From: Volutella citrinella
Lineage: Eukaryota > Ascomycota > Sordariomycetes > Hypocreales > Nectriaceae
Assembly (NCBI GenBank): GCA_034401135.1
Contig: JAWZSP010000003.1
Coordinates: 1,116,001-1,180,000, forward strand
Length of the DNA: 64,000 nucleotides
Direction of reading: 5' to 3'
The translations under genes were made by a program, and so were the position numbers. Position 1 is the first letter of the stretch; every line of letters starts with the position of its first letter. Under the pieces are notes generated by a model. It made no database searches. It saw only the letters and a list, made by a program, of their open reading frames with translations, and was not told the origin of the DNA. Positions 1-11,133 of the stretch are shown one piece after another.

Positions 1-1399
1 ATGTTTGGCTGCAGCTTCCAGCTACGCCATGGCAGGTCCCAAGAGCCAATACGGTTCTATCATTTACTGTTTATCCATCTCTAGCCAATCATACATGACG
101 CCACGACCCGTCTAGGGCATGCGATCGCTCCGGTGGTGCAGGGGGCGGGACGGCAGCAAATTAAGAATGGAGACTCTAATAACCCAAACCTTGAGTTTAT
201 TGACGCATGTTTCAGTCGACGACAGTGATGCCAAGTCTCGGCTGGCACATAAAAAAAGCACAGCAGGAAGGACGACTGTCCGTATTCGCAGTGTCGCACA
301 GATAGTATATGTACTCGTGATATAACCTTGCTGGGTCGGTTATATGTGGCGGCGCCATGGTCAAGGATACGCACACACGGAGTAACAGAATCGCCCTGAT
401 GCAGCTATAGCCAGGATCCCAGCCTCCTCTTTGCGTATCTATTAAATGACGCGACCTTTCCGGCCGGCCCTATATGCGACCCTAGCTTGTGATGATCTGG
501 TGCCACTTCTGACGGGCAACCATCGCGTACGAGTTGCCTCGCGGGGTACCGTCACATTGCAAGGTCAACTAGACCCTTGCTGCATCACGTATTCCGCCGA
601 GGTGTGCTTCTTGCGCAGTGAGACTTGATGTGCCTCACCGTCGTGGCCTTCTTGGCCTCTCCCCCCGCGTTGAGCGAGAGTCGTTCCGAGACACGCAGTC
701 CCTAGTTTCCTGCAGACGGGCGGGCCCCTTGGGTCTTGGCCCATGCCAATGCCAATGCCTATGCCCTTGTCCTCAAGCATATCGAGCGCGTCGCGCGTCA
801 GCTACAAACAGTTGACTGCCAGAAAGGTGCAAGGCTGGAGCCGACTGCCACCCACCATGCTTCGCAGCCGGGCATACCAGTGGCCGAGAAATTACAATTG
901 CGCCTCGGAGACACAACGGCCCAGGGAGATGGAGAGCTCCAAACATGTCTTATTAGCGCGAGCGTGTGTAACCAGTGTAATCAGTGTCGACGCCCTATCC
1001 TGGGAACTGGAGCACCCACCCCTAATTACACCAGCGAATGATTGCCTGGGTTGGAACGACCCCGCATAGCAGTCTCAGACTCTCAGTACGTATCTTATTG
1101 TGTCAGTTCAATTGATGTCTCGGCAACGAGCTGGGACATTCCCATGGCAGTGGTATCAGCCAGCCACAAGACAAAGCAGTGGCGTGCAACACGGAGAATT
1201 AATCCGTAGAACAGAGATTGATGGTAAATCCTCCATGTATTTTTATATATTTATCAACAATGACACCAAAGCCCCAAACCTTGACCCCAGGAACCACTCC
1301 CTCCAATGCAGTTCATTATGCTCGCATGCTCATGACAGATTTGTTGACTAGAGGCCAATCGGCCTCCAATGGCAGGCTATGCTCGGGAAAATGCAACGC
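1..1399. other. Intergenic DNA, no gene recognised
   Basis: No open frame here shows a family motif, a plausible signal peptide or splice-joined exons. Frames on both strands are short and of mixed composition. A small ATGCCA hexamer run lies near 739-768. The right end is probably the 3' untranslated region of the small minus-strand gene that ends at 1400. Confidence 0.5.
739..768. repeat. Short ATGCCA-type hexamer repeat
   Basis: About four or five imperfect copies of a hexamer of the form ATGCCA/ATGCCT occur in a row. It is a microsatellite-scale repeat with no gene attached to it. Confidence 0.6.
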
Positions 1400-1757
1400 T
1401 TAGTACAGGCCAAGAACGATGTCACCCTTGACGCGGGCAGTCAGGTGGACCTCGGCCTCGAGGTCGAGCTTGATGCCGACAAGGAGGGCGGCGGAGGTCT
1501 GTTTGCCCTCGTCATCGGTGGCGCCCTTGATGAGCTGGCCTGCAGAAGGTGTGAGTAATTGATCGGGTTGAGACAGGCTCGAGTCGTGATTACTTACCAG
1601 CGGGCTGGGACAGGCTGGTGGAGGTGGGCAGAGGGATGACGAACTGCTTGCGCTCGGAGTCCTCGAGGGACTTGGTCAGGCTATCGAGGGTGTCAGTGTG
1701 TCGCTCGTTTTAAGCCATTGGCTAAAGAGGGAAATCTTACGCAGCGGGAGAAGACAT
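1400..1757 (-). CDS. Small conserved-looking protein, 79 aa, three exons
   Basis: Three exons on the minus strand: 1757-1741 (17 nt), 1680-1598 and 1539-1400. They are separated by GT-AG introns of 60 nt (1740-1681) and 58 nt (1597-1540). The spliced frame is exactly 80 codons including the stop. The protein starts MSSPAALTKSLEDSERKQF and ends GDIVLGLY. It has no signal peptide, membrane segment or cysteine pattern. The middle is hydrophilic and the C-terminal half (residues about 50-79) alternates hydrophobic residues as in a beta-rich core. A TATAAA element lies about 110 nt upstream, followed by a very CA-rich leader, as in well-expressed fungal housekeeping genes. I do not recognise the family. 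The tidy splice sites and third-position GC bias make it a real gene; no function is proposed. Confidence 0.8.
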
Positions 1758-1868
1758 TTTGATTGGGGTTTGGGGGGGGTTGAAAGGTTGTTGTGGTTGT
1801 GAGAGTGAGTTGATTGAGTGTGAGTGATGAGGACAAGGGAGTTTGTTGGACGAGGTCGTGACCAAGTC

Positions 1869-1874
1869 TTTATA
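1869..1874 (-). promoter_or_regulatory. TATA box of the 79-aa gene
   Basis: TATAAA on the minus strand, about 112 nt before the ATG at 1757. It is followed by a pyrimidine-poor, CA-rich leader typical of highly expressed fungal genes. Confidence 0.5.
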
Positions 1875-4020
1875 GACAATCGACGGAGACTCGACGTCGA
1901 CGATGGATACGGCGGCTATAGCTGTCAAGCTGGGGGGAAAAAGGAAATCCTCCTAAAGATCCCGATGCAATGTCAGGGTGACATTGCAGGCCCAGCGTCC
2001 AACAGGTTCGAGACAGCCAATCTGGGCGGCTGGCGATGCGTTGTCCATCTCATCTGCAGCCGCGGGGATCCTGCCCTTGTCCCGGGCGCAACTTTTGGTC
2101 GACGACGACGACGATGACACCTCAGCTACGAAAACGTCGTATGCACTTGAGCTCCGGCCACCTCAGTCGACGTGACCGTCTGGTCCATCCCTGACCCGGC
2201 CCCTTTCGTCTGTCTCCGTCCCTCCCCCCCAGCCTCGCCCGGCCCCACGCACAGCCAACGCATGAAATCGCCCCCCGGGTAGCATCGATACCCCAGCTTC
2301 CTACCCCTTGCTCGTCGATTGCCGACAATGACCTCTGACCTATCACGCCACGCGCCCAGCACCCTCGTGCGTCTTGCCCACCACAGCCGCGATCGACTAG
2401 CAGATCGCACGGCTCCGTTTCAGATATCCGATACCCCAGACCGCGATCCACCCGCCTGTGTGCAAAAAAAAAAAAAGACCCGGAAGACGAAAAGGAAAGC
2501 TAGGGGGGCGGAATCAATTGGGTCTCATTTCAGCGGCTTATGCCGGCCCTTCGCGGCCGCTCCCGAAAGACTCCGCTGTGGACACTCGAAATCACCTCAT
2601 GGCCTCATCGTGGCTCCGGGTGGCGTCTGGGGGACCCGCCAGCTGCCGCGACAACACGGACGGCCCGGCTCCGGCGCTGGGGCGAGTCCATGATGTCTTC
2701 AGCTGCTGGAATTAGCCTGGTTGGCAGAGGGGCTGGTCCCCGCATGCAGTCCTGGCATTGCTTTCTTGGAAGTTACAAACTTGCGACAGCCTTGTTGAGC
2801 CTTGGCCGTATGATTTGAATGACCCAACATCAGGTGCTCAGTTGATATGTGGGCGGAGAAACAGGAGTCGTACGATATACGGTCCACATATGAGACATGA
2901 GGCGAATTGCCTCAAGATTGATTCTACGTACCTGATGCATTTGATGCTTCAATATTGCCAAGAATATGGTTGCCGAAACTGCAAGGGGCTCTCCATCAGC
3001 TGATACTGTGAGAGTTAGCAAGGATCAAACTAATTATACTATCGACAATTGAGACAATGAATGGCGAAGATGGCACAGAAATCAGCCTGTTGTTTCATGT
3101 TCGTAGATTCTGTTTGGTGCCGTCCGATGCCTACCCGACAGTTGCATGTGGTAAAGGTAGATGACTCGACTTTCTATGAGCCTAGGTAGCATCGATGTAT
3201 CCAACTCTTCTTATCTAGGGCGAATATGTCACTGGCAGTCAGTAAAGAGGCTGGCCTCGTGGCTGTGTCATATTAGTTGGGCCGGAACCTGGCTATCACC
3301 CACAAAGAGATGAAGATTTTCACACTTTGTGGATATATCATGCAATCATGAGGAACCCACATCAAACGCTCCTCACAGATCATCCCAGAAACTCCAATTA
3401 CCCGGTAATGAACACTAACGCGCGAAAGGTCACGCCCAAGAGCTCCGAAAGTCAAACAGACCACACAGCCAAGACACGACACTAGCCTCTTCTCCCCACG
3501 GCCACCATCCGTCACATGTCGTTACCCTACATCTCAGCGGTCAAAATACAGTTTGTGGAGAAGATCTGTCCGAACCCAAGATGATCCGGCATCCCTGTCG
3601 AAGCAGCAGAGATGACACGCTGGCATATCGCTCCGTCCAGTCATGCGCCGCACACTTGCGTGGCTTTGCCAGCACGTCCACGAACCCTCACGTGATGGTT
3701 GTCTGCTGGCAAACCTCCCCTTTCCCTGTATACCGGCTGATTATTGTTCCGCGTGGGTTGAAATGTGATAGGACCCTAGTTCCTACGAACGAAAGGTAGG
3801 GGAGCAGTGGCGATGCATTGATGCCAACCATTGCTGAATGGTAGTTGGGCTGAAAACAGCGAGAACAAACAGAGATGTTCAGGCACACACATCTGAGCAT
3901 CGAAATTGGAAATATTTACACAAGTATAGTGAGCGACGGGAAGTTAGTTGTTCCCAGGGTTAGCTCTACAGCCACCCACACAGCTGACATCTACCAACCC
4001 TCCCCCTTAAGGCTACCTGC
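1875..4020. other. Intergenic DNA, no gene recognised
   Basis: Contains a short GAC trinucleotide run near 2100-2117 and an A12-13 run near 2463. Open frames of 80-124 codons occur on both strands between 2120 and 2820 but overlap each other, lack motifs and have no supporting splice pattern. Nothing convincing was seen from 2820 to 4020. Confidence 0.5.
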
Positions 4021-5706
4021 CTATGTAATCATATAAGACGTACCTAAAGTTGCCACAACTATGCTCCCCTTTGGCGCCATTAGTAGCGTGCACCGGATGC
4101 AACGATTCTCCGAAACAAAATACAGCGGCTTGGTATTCCGAAAAGCGTACTGCGCAACAATCATATAAGGAAGCGGCTTATCCCCCAGGCGATAAAACGT
4201 AGTATTGCCGGATTCAAAGTTCGGAGGCGCGAATCCGGCACAATCAACATGAATCTCCCGTCCCTCGCACTTCCCTCCACACTCATAGCCCGGAAATGGC
4301 CACGCCGCAGCCCCGACGCTGGTGCTCACAGTCTTGAAGAAGGAAGAGCGCTTCTTCATCTCGGGCATCTTCCCGATTCGGCCGAATTGGGGCGCTAAAG
4401 ATACCGTTGACCACGCACGGCTAATCCCAGCGTCCTCGTACCGGCGGAATCTGGGCGCCTCGGATGCACCGTCTGATTTAAAAGTGATGGGTTTGTGCAC
4501 GGTACCACTCGTCGCATCATTCTCCCACAACTGCTCGTGCCTGACCTTGCTGCTCCAGTGGGAGCTCGGCCAGTCCGCCACCAAGTAACCCGTTCCGGCC
4601 CCAAAGTTCTCGGCCCGAAGCACCACGCGGTATCCAGACTCGATGGGTATGGCGATCTGCATGGGGATATTTGCGAACCGCTGCAGCCTCGAGTTGCGGC
4701 AACTGAGAACCTCGGCTATGAGGGAGGAGAGGCAGGTGTTCCAATTGAACCGGTCGGGGTCTGTTGGTCCAGGCCACGGCATTGGGCCCAGCGAGGGTAG
4801 AATGGCACAGTACAGCAGGAAGTCGTCCTCTCTCGATGTTTGCATGTCGATCAGCCCGAGTTCCTGCATGCTCATGCACGTAATGTTGTACTCGCCCTTT
4901 TGCATACGCACCCCGGTCCAGGTCCTTCCGTTTGAGGTGTATGTTGTGCTTTTGATGGCCCGATTGGGGCCATCCTTTTGGTTCAACCCATGGCGCTCAA
5001 TCACCTTTTTGCAAATCGCTTGACCGCACTCACATGCACAAGGAACGTCCTCCCGCTGCGAGACATCCTTTGCAATCTTCCTGAAAAAGTCTCTGACATC
5101 GGAAGAGCCATCCAGTGTGCGAGAACGCAGAAGGACGAGGACCTGGGGGTCCATGATGGGGAAGGCGCCCAGGCAGATGAGAGGCCAAAACGTCTGTGCC
5201 ACCGCCGCGGCCAGATCCACCCCATCTTTTCCCATATTTAAAACGAGCTCCGGAGGATACGGAAACGGGGCCAGCGACTTGGCCTTGGGGAGCATGCGCG
5301 GCTTGACTGCCACCGTTGGCCTCCTAGAAGGACACTGGCATTCTGGTTGGTATTGGCAGCAGAGAACACACATCAACTCAAACTTGAAAACGGATGGGTC
5401 GGTATCTTGATGCTCGTCTCCGTCTTCCAGGCCTAGCAGAATCGCGGCCACGGCAGGCAGCTTGGCCTCTCTGCCTTCTTTGTCGTCAACGTAAACGAAT
5501 CCAGGCTTGGAGGAGTGGGGAAATCTTTCGGTAGGTTTCTCCTTATTCTTTTCTTTATAGTCTGGCGGTCGCTCTTTTTCATTTTGCTGCAGCGGCGGGG
5601 TTGCGGGAACTCCAGAGCCCGTTGCCTCTTGGTATGACGGAGGGGCGTCCTGTTCCTCGGCGTCTTGGCCCAACGCCGAGGACTTTTTCTCCTTTCCAAA
5701 GGCCAT
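4021..5706 (-). CDS. Orphan cytosolic protein with PPxY motifs, 561 aa
   Basis: A single uninterrupted frame of 561 codons from an ATG at 5706. The N-terminal 70 residues are charged and disordered and carry two PPxY motifs: PPSY at about residues 22-25 and PPDY at 47-50. PPxY is the ligand of WW domains, including those of Rsp5/NEDD4 ubiquitin ligases. Cysteine-rich patches follow: one near residues 111-125 with several CxC/CC pairs, and a CACECGQAIC segment near residue 222. No signal peptide or clear membrane helix is visible. The C-terminal half is tryptophan- and glycine-containing and looks globular. I recognise no enzyme family. Rsp5 binding is an inference from the motif only. The gene stands alone, and the next gene (esterase) ends 560 bp upstream on the same strand. 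Confidence 0.8.
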   Translation of the reverse strand: MAFGKEKKSSALGQDAEEQDAPPSYQEATGSGVPATPPLQQNEKERPPDYKEKNKEKPTERFPHSSKPGFVYVDDKEGREAKLPAVAAILLGLEDGDEHQDTDPSVFKFELMCVLCCQYQPECQCPSRRPTVAVKPRMLPKAKSLAPFPYPPELVLNMGKDGVDLAAAVAQTFWPLICLGAFPIMDPQVLVLLRSRTLDGSSDVRDFFRKIAKDVSQREDVPCACECGQAICKKVIERHGLNQKDGPNRAIKSTTYTSNGRTWTGVRMQKGEYNITCMSMQELGLIDMQTSREDDFLLYCAILPSLGPMPWPGPTDPDRFNWNTCLSSLIAEVLSCRNSRLQRFANIPMQIAIPIESGYRVVLRAENFGAGTGYLVADWPSSHWSSKVRHEQLWENDATSGTVHKPITFKSDGASEAPRFRRYEDAGISRAWSTVSLAPQFGRIGKMPEMKKRSSFFKTVSTSVGAAAWPFPGYECGGKCEGREIHVDCAGFAPPNFESGNTTFYRLGDKPLPYMIVAQYAFRNTKPLYFVSENRCIRCTLLMAPKGSIVVATLGTSYMIT

Positions 5707-6270
5707 AGAAGATGAAGAGTCGAGCGTATTGTACTATACGTCCGGTACTTGGGGTTGTCGGTGGTGTGTTGGGTGCACGATTCAGGTATGAGGCCACAGA
5801 ATCGTCACCCAAAGATTAAGCACCTGGCACGCACGTGGAGGGAGACTTGGCATTATCACGTGATTACCAATCCGTGATCTGTTGCAAATCAAAGCAGCTT
5901 TGGGTATGCTGTCTCAGGAATAAGGATGATAGAGGGCAGCTTCATGGACAATGGTCACTGATTGCGTACATGTAGCTATATACCAGTATTCGTCTATTGC
6001 AGACGGGCACCATCCCTAGCCTACAAACTTTAATCTTGGGAGATTCGGAGCAGGAAGTGATGACATTGCTCAATCATGAATGGCCCTTCGAAATGGGCTG
6101 AAATCTATTTCGCTTATTTCTTATGCTGGAATATTACGTACTAAGCTATACATCTTGCCTCCCCAATGCTACGCTGATGCCTGTCAACATGGCGTTTTGA
6201 AACAATAATCCTAGTGTTACATCAACTTGATCCGTTGCAAGACTTTTAGCAAACATCAAAACATTGGGCC
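5707..6270. other. Intergenic spacer (promoter of the PPxY gene, 3' end of the esterase)
   Basis: About 560 bp between two minus-strand genes. It should hold the promoter of the PPxY gene and the 3' untranslated region of the esterase. No coding frame is seen. Confidence 0.5.
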
Positions 6271-7298
6271 CTAAAAGAGTAAGGAGAACACAACTGCTAG
6301 CCCAACCCATGTGAGTAACCCAGTGTCCCCTCTCAGAGTTGAAGCCCGCCCTTTCTTAGGCTTCAGCGCCTTTGGGTCCATCTTGACAGGTTCTTGAATC
6401 CAAGGCGCTGGAATCTGTGTCACGGCGTCATACCAATAGTCGCCGAGCAAATCATATCCAGACGGAGATGGGTGGACACAGTCGGCATGCAGTCCGCTTT
6501 CAGGAAATCCAGTGAAGTTGGCAGCAAGGACATGCTCACCGGCCTCCCACCTCTCGCGGACGAGCTTTGCAGTTTCAGACTGGAAGACTGGGGTGCGTGG
6601 GTCATCCGGCTGGGCGCATCTGCTGATTATCATGGCGACGACGATGACAGCGTCTGGACACGCCTTCCTCATGTTGTCAATCAGATGGCCCAGCCTGATG
6701 GCAGCCTGGTTGGGATCATTGCCTTGCACTGCGAAGTCCAAGTTGGCGCTCATGTCGTTGGTGCCGGCATGCAAAAGGATGATGTTGGGCCGTTGCTTCA
6801 ACGATGGCCTCACGTGTTTGTCGATGAAGCTGATAGTTTTCCCGCTCCAAGCAGCCTGTGACATGTCAGAACCGACTTCGTTGATGGCCTGTGCATGTGC
6901 GTCAGACGTGGCGTTGGTCATACAAAGGCATTGTCAGTCATGTTTCCGGCCGACTCCAAGCCCACGAAATCAATAGCATTGTCTGAACAATCTAGTTAGG
7001 AGATGATGTTCCCCGCCTAGTACCTCAGCAACTCACTAGAGAGAGACTCGTAAAGCCTCGATCTGTATCCATTCCAGGATCCAGTCACGTCCGGGTTGCT
7101 ACCGAAACCGGCTGTGATGGAGTCGCCGACGCAGAGAATGCGTAGGCTGGTGCCGTTCTTGATAACGCCACCGGGTTTTGCCCCGTTGACCTGGAGTATG
7201 GCCTCGTCTTCCTGGGCAGCAAAAGCTCCTGAGGCAGCAACGGCAGCCCAAAGGAAGACTACCGCCAGAATCGGCTGCAGGTGGCGTTGTGGCTGCAT
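6271..7298 (-). CDS. Secreted SGNH-fold (CE3-like) esterase with GPI-like tail
   Basis: Three exons: 7298-7037, 6982-6924 and 6855-6271, with introns of 54 nt (7036-6983) and 68 nt (6923-6856). The spliced product is 301 aa. The first 27 residues form a signal peptide (hydrophobic core LAVVFLWAAVAAS, likely cleavage after GAFA). SGNH hallmarks are present in order: CVGDSITAGFGS with nucleophile Ser60 (block I), the DFVGLESAGNM segment, HAGTNDMSANLDF with the GxND block III, and DCVHPSPSGY supplying the catalytic Asp and His (block V). This order matches carbohydrate esterase family 3 (acetylxylan esterase-like). The last about 17 residues are hydrophobic after a small-residue stretch, as in GPI-anchored proteins. 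It is inferred to deacetylate wall or plant polysaccharide at the cell surface. The ATG at 7298 is the only ATG giving a signal peptide; the longer frame opens on GTG. Confidence 0.85.
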
Positions 7299-8010
7299 CG
7301 TGACGTGAATGGCATCAGTCACTAGTGGCCCGCATCACCTGGCACGTCAGACCACACGACTGAGCAGCTACTGCACCCAAATTGCGCGTGGGATCGGAAG
7401 CAATGATGCCCAAGAGAGAGTGAGCTGGAAAAAAAATCCAAGATACGCGACGGGTAAATGACGGCCCAGGGAAGCCAAGGATCTGATCCAACTTGTGCAA
7501 TCCTGCCGATGGAGTCGGCTCAAGCGGCCGCACCGCCCGCTGTGTCAGATGATGGGAGCAAGCTCCAGAGTAATTTCGGGTGTCGCATGGCTGCAATTCA
7601 AACGATCAGTTGTTCATATCGCAAGAAAGGAGGCAAACTTGGTGATGTTGGATAGAGAAAGGGCTCAACTGATGCAGCGCGTTAAGAGAATCTCAATGAA
7701 GAAGCTGGTGTGGGTACGGTGAGTGGGGGCAGGAGCTCAATCCGGCGACAGGGACTTGACAATGACGCGATCCCTGGGCGGGTATTGATGTGCACATTCC
7801 TCGAAGGGGCCATTTTCACATTGGTCGAGGCGCAATGTGCACACTCATCACTGGAGATACAGACGGATGTCCTGCCTACGACCTTTCAGGATTTAGGGCA
7901 CTGCTACCTAATAGTGAGATGCAATCCGGCCAATCTGATCCCGCTGAACCGTATGCGGGCATTAGATGATCCCTCTCGGAGCTTACAGGGCAAGCAGGGC
8001 TCACTCAGGT
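7299..8010. other. Esterase upstream region, no further gene recognised
   Basis: This should contain the promoter of the esterase gene, reading leftward from 7298. Short overlapping frames show no motif. Confidence 0.4.
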
Positions 8011-8217
8011 AGTCGTGGCACACGCAGTGCTCGCAGGACCAACAAGACTCGCAGGACCAGGGCTCGCAGGGTTGCAGGGCTCGCAGGACACGGAGGCCTC
8101 GCAGGGCACACGGCACGCAAGGCACACAGGGCTTGCAGGGATCGCAGGACACCACAGGACAAAATGATGGCAGGGCACTCAGCGCGGGGCTCGCAGGACT
8201 CGCAGGACTCGCAGGAC
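8011..8217. repeat. Degenerate 9-bp minisatellite (CTCGCAGGA)
   Basis: A run of diverged copies of a unit close to CTCGCAGGA or GCAGGGCTC, about twenty in 200 bp. The cleanest copies are tandem at 8189-8217. Because the unit is a multiple of three, the array stays open in several frames and produces spurious cysteine/proline-rich frames on the minus strand and arginine/glycine-rich ones on the plus strand. Those frames are repeat artefacts and not genes. Confidence 0.75.
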
Positions 8218-8307
8218 CAAAGTGGTATCGCTTCCATCGCAATCGACGGGCGATTCGGGGACCACACCAGGCTACAAGGCGATAATCGCATTCTCAACAC
8301 CCACTTG

Positions 8308-8315
8308 TATAAATA
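8308..8315 (+). promoter_or_regulatory. TATA-like element without a clear downstream gene
   Basis: TATAAATA followed by a CA-rich leader-like stretch and short ATG frames (18 and 6 codons). A GTAAGT donor at about 8511 and a plausible acceptor about 65 bp later suggest a spliced transcript, but no protein can be read. It may be the distal promoter of the C2H2 gene or of an unannotated RNA. Confidence 0.25.
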
Positions 8316-8317
8316 AC

Positions 8318-9028
8318 TCCTCTTCCCATCGCATACTTCCTGTCCGCCATGGCAAAAATTGCAGTCTTTCTCCAGCTACCACCCACAACAGAAACAACTC
8401 GATGACTTCGGCTCCAACATAGACCACCCAGCAAGCAGCGATCTCAGTTCCACCAAACAGATTCTCATCAGCTGGAAGAATCTGGGATTAGTGCGCTCGC
8501 GTGCTGTGGTAAGTGTTGGAACGAGGACTTGAAAATCAGCATCTGGGGGCTTTGAGAATCGACACTGTCGATCGGCGTGAGACAGTGAGGGAGCCCTGCG
8601 ACCTTGGCGTCTTTACCGCGCGGCCCTGGAGCGGCTCCATGAAATTGGCAGGGTTTGGCGTGTATTTCCGTGCCCTAGATGCTAGTATATATTCCCGTAG
8701 ATCCCCATTCTCCGTATCCTGCGGCCATGTAATGCCCGGTCCGTCTCGTAGTCAATTAAACATGCGCTCTCAGAAGCCATAGCCTGGCCCCCATAGCCAG
8801 AGCACTTGGCAGGCTGATTTTGTCCTGCTGAGCCTGCCGCCCGCCCACCCCCCACCCCCAGCAGGGCCGCAGAGCCTCGCAGGCCTCATCAGGTCTGCCA
8901 CCCCCTTCAAAGCTGAAGCTGAAGCTGACCATGCTTCCTCCTTCCCTCATCATCTCCCATCCTGTGATTGCCCAGCTGCCTCGTGAATCAATCCCATTGT
9001 CTCAAGTCGTGTATGCCCTCGAGCGAAC
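8318..9028 (+). other. Upstream region of the C2H2 factor
   Basis: This spacer contains a TATATAT element at 8686-8692, about 340 bp before the start codon of the zinc-finger gene. A CT/CA-rich stretch precedes the ATG at 9029. No independent gene is supported. Confidence 0.4.
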
Positions 9029-10578
9029 ATGTCGTCGTTTGGCTTCCTTGCTGGCCTGGATTCCCCTCCAGAGAGCCAAACACCATCCAATGCAGGGGCC
9101 TCAGACGCCCCGCGAAGCCTGCCGACGCCCCAATCGCCCGCGGATTCCCTCTCAGCCCAACCTGTGTGCTCGTAAGTCGCCTCATGAGCGCGTGCCACCA
9201 GGACGATAGTCTAGACGCTAACCTTATCAGCTTCAATGAGATCTACGAGCGGCTGCGATATTGTGCAGATCCCGTGTTACTTGCATGCATCTTGTACAAG
9301 CTCTTCGTGCATCAAGGGAAGCGGCATCGCGACCTGGAGTGCTGGGCGTGTCCATTCCATGGCTGCAAGTACGGCTCGTCCAACGCAGCGACGTGGATGA
9401 AGCATGTCGTACAGTGCAAAAGGATATCCAAAAACAATCTCTTTTGCAACAACTGCAACATTTATGACTGTTTCGTGTCCCAAGACAACATTGAGACGCC
9501 TCGTCACAGCAGCAGCATTCATGCCACCAGTCCCAGCACCACTCAAGCCTTCATTGGCTCCCATGGCAGCCCAAGTGTCGCGGCGAGTGGCACAACCAAC
9601 ACCGGAAGCGCCAATTCCTCTCAATTCGCATCCATCGCTGCTACCACACCCTCTTCGGGGTCTGAAGCCGGTCCTTCGCCAGTAGCTTGCGACACAAATG
9701 TGGACATTGAAATGCCTGAAATGCCAGACCCAAGTCTGCGCTGTCCAACGCCTCCAGCCCGACCAGGCCCATCGGAGAGAGGGCCTGACCTACGTCATCG
9801 GCGTGAGCAGCCCAAGCAGCCGATAGACAGCCCCTCGGCACCGCCACAACCCTGGCAGCGGGCTGTGCCTGGCTCCAGAACCCCCCAATCAGACGCTGGC
9901 TTTCCACGCGCCAGCCAATTACAGTCACAAGCTGTGCCGGCTGGATGCGAGGCTCTTGCCGAGCCAGACATGACAGATTTTCTCCAGCCTGCCGCGCCCA
10001 CGATGTCAGTGGCCACTGGCTCTCAGCTTTCCGCCTCCAATGAGGCTTGTGATTTGTCGCTGAGCCAGATGGGTCAATTCCAGGAGCTTGATCCTCGCCT
10101 TTCAGTTCCCGATTCAGAAGACTTCAGCTTCGATTCTCTCTTACAGGATTGTGAGGAAGAATTGAACACCGGCGACGATGATGAATGGAGGACCCCGCTC
10201 GAATATGCGCCGCTCTGCGCCTCTTCCGCGACTGGCTTTGAAGATGGACCCAATCTCGATTCTCAGATCTTGATCCCACCTTTATTTTTCCGCGCGGCCA
10301 CTCCCAATATTGAGGTCCAGGAATTAGGGCCCGTGGCTGACCCTGAGGATAGAATGGAGCCGACATGCTGTCATATCTGCGGATTCCAGCCCAAGGGGAT
10401 AGCGACTTCCCGGAGGGCTTACTTGAAAAGGCATATTAAAAACCACGCTTCTCTAGGATTTGAGTGCGAAGACTGTGGCACAGTAATCAGGAGGAGGGAT
10501 AACTTTATCAAGCATCAGCAAAAGGCGCATGGCAGGACGGATCGGACGGTACACACGAGGAGGCATAGACTCAACTAA
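9029..10578 (+). CDS. C2H2 zinc-finger transcription factor, 496 aa
   Basis: Two exons, 9029-9171 and 9231-10578, with a 59-nt GT-AG intron (GTAAGT donor, TTATCAG acceptor) that joins the frame exactly. The N-terminus (MSSFGFLAGLDSPPES...) is proline/serine-rich. Residues about 50-115 hold a conserved cysteine/histidine block (CWACPFHGC, then CNNCNIYDC) that may bind zinc. A long low-complexity acidic and Ser/Pro/Gln-rich middle looks like an activation region. The C-terminus carries two C2H2 fingers (CCHICGF...HIKNH and CEDCGTV...HQQKAH) before a basic tail. This architecture is common in hypocrealean C2H2 factors. It is a nuclear DNA-binding regulator by family; targets are unknown. The frame opens further upstream, but only the spliced ATG model gives a sensible N-terminus. 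Confidence 0.85.
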
Positions 10579-11133
10579 TATCACCTCAGAGAGTATAGCA
10601 TAGCCCGTGCTTCATCAATCGATTTCCTTTTGAACCAGGCATCTGAAATGAACTCTGTAACATGTATTATTTTTGACAGAATGATGGGATCAAAACAGGA
10701 ATCGCCATCGCACTCATGATGCTTATTGTTGTCGTATTTTTTTGCCGGCCGGATAACTTCAGATTCAGGGAACTGGCGAGGATAGTGCATTTATGTTAAA
10801 ATTGATCCTGTCTGCAGGCTCGTGGTTTCAGGACCCGAAGGCCTATGGCTCGCCCTGTGACACACATTCATGAGCATGTCCTGTGTAGGGCCTATCTGTA
10901 GGGCACATCCCTTCTTGGGCCCTTTCCCCTCAAACGGTGTGTATATAGTCAAGCATCACCCACAGGCCCGCAGGGTGAAGAAATGCCCTGTCTGTTCCTG
11001 GCGATGCCCTATATCAATCGTCCGTCCGCACACACTGTTGATTTCTTCAACTTTAATCTTCCACATCAATCTCCAACACACAAACCCATCTCAACTTTTT
11101 CACGCACCAACTTATCTCTAAAGTACTTTCATC
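10579..11133 (+). promoter_or_regulatory. Spacer with promoter of the 80-aa gene
   Basis: Holds the 3' untranslated region of the C2H2 gene and, at 10942-10948, a TATATAG element about 190 bp before the next ATG. A pyrimidine- and CA-rich leader of about 100 bp follows. The core promoter call rests on the TATA and leader only. Confidence 0.5.

Noticed and set aside
7904..8242. Cysteine/proline-rich 112-codon frame on the minus strand
   Set aside because: It is produced by the 9-bp minisatellite; the opposite strand is open for the same reason and there is no other coding sign.
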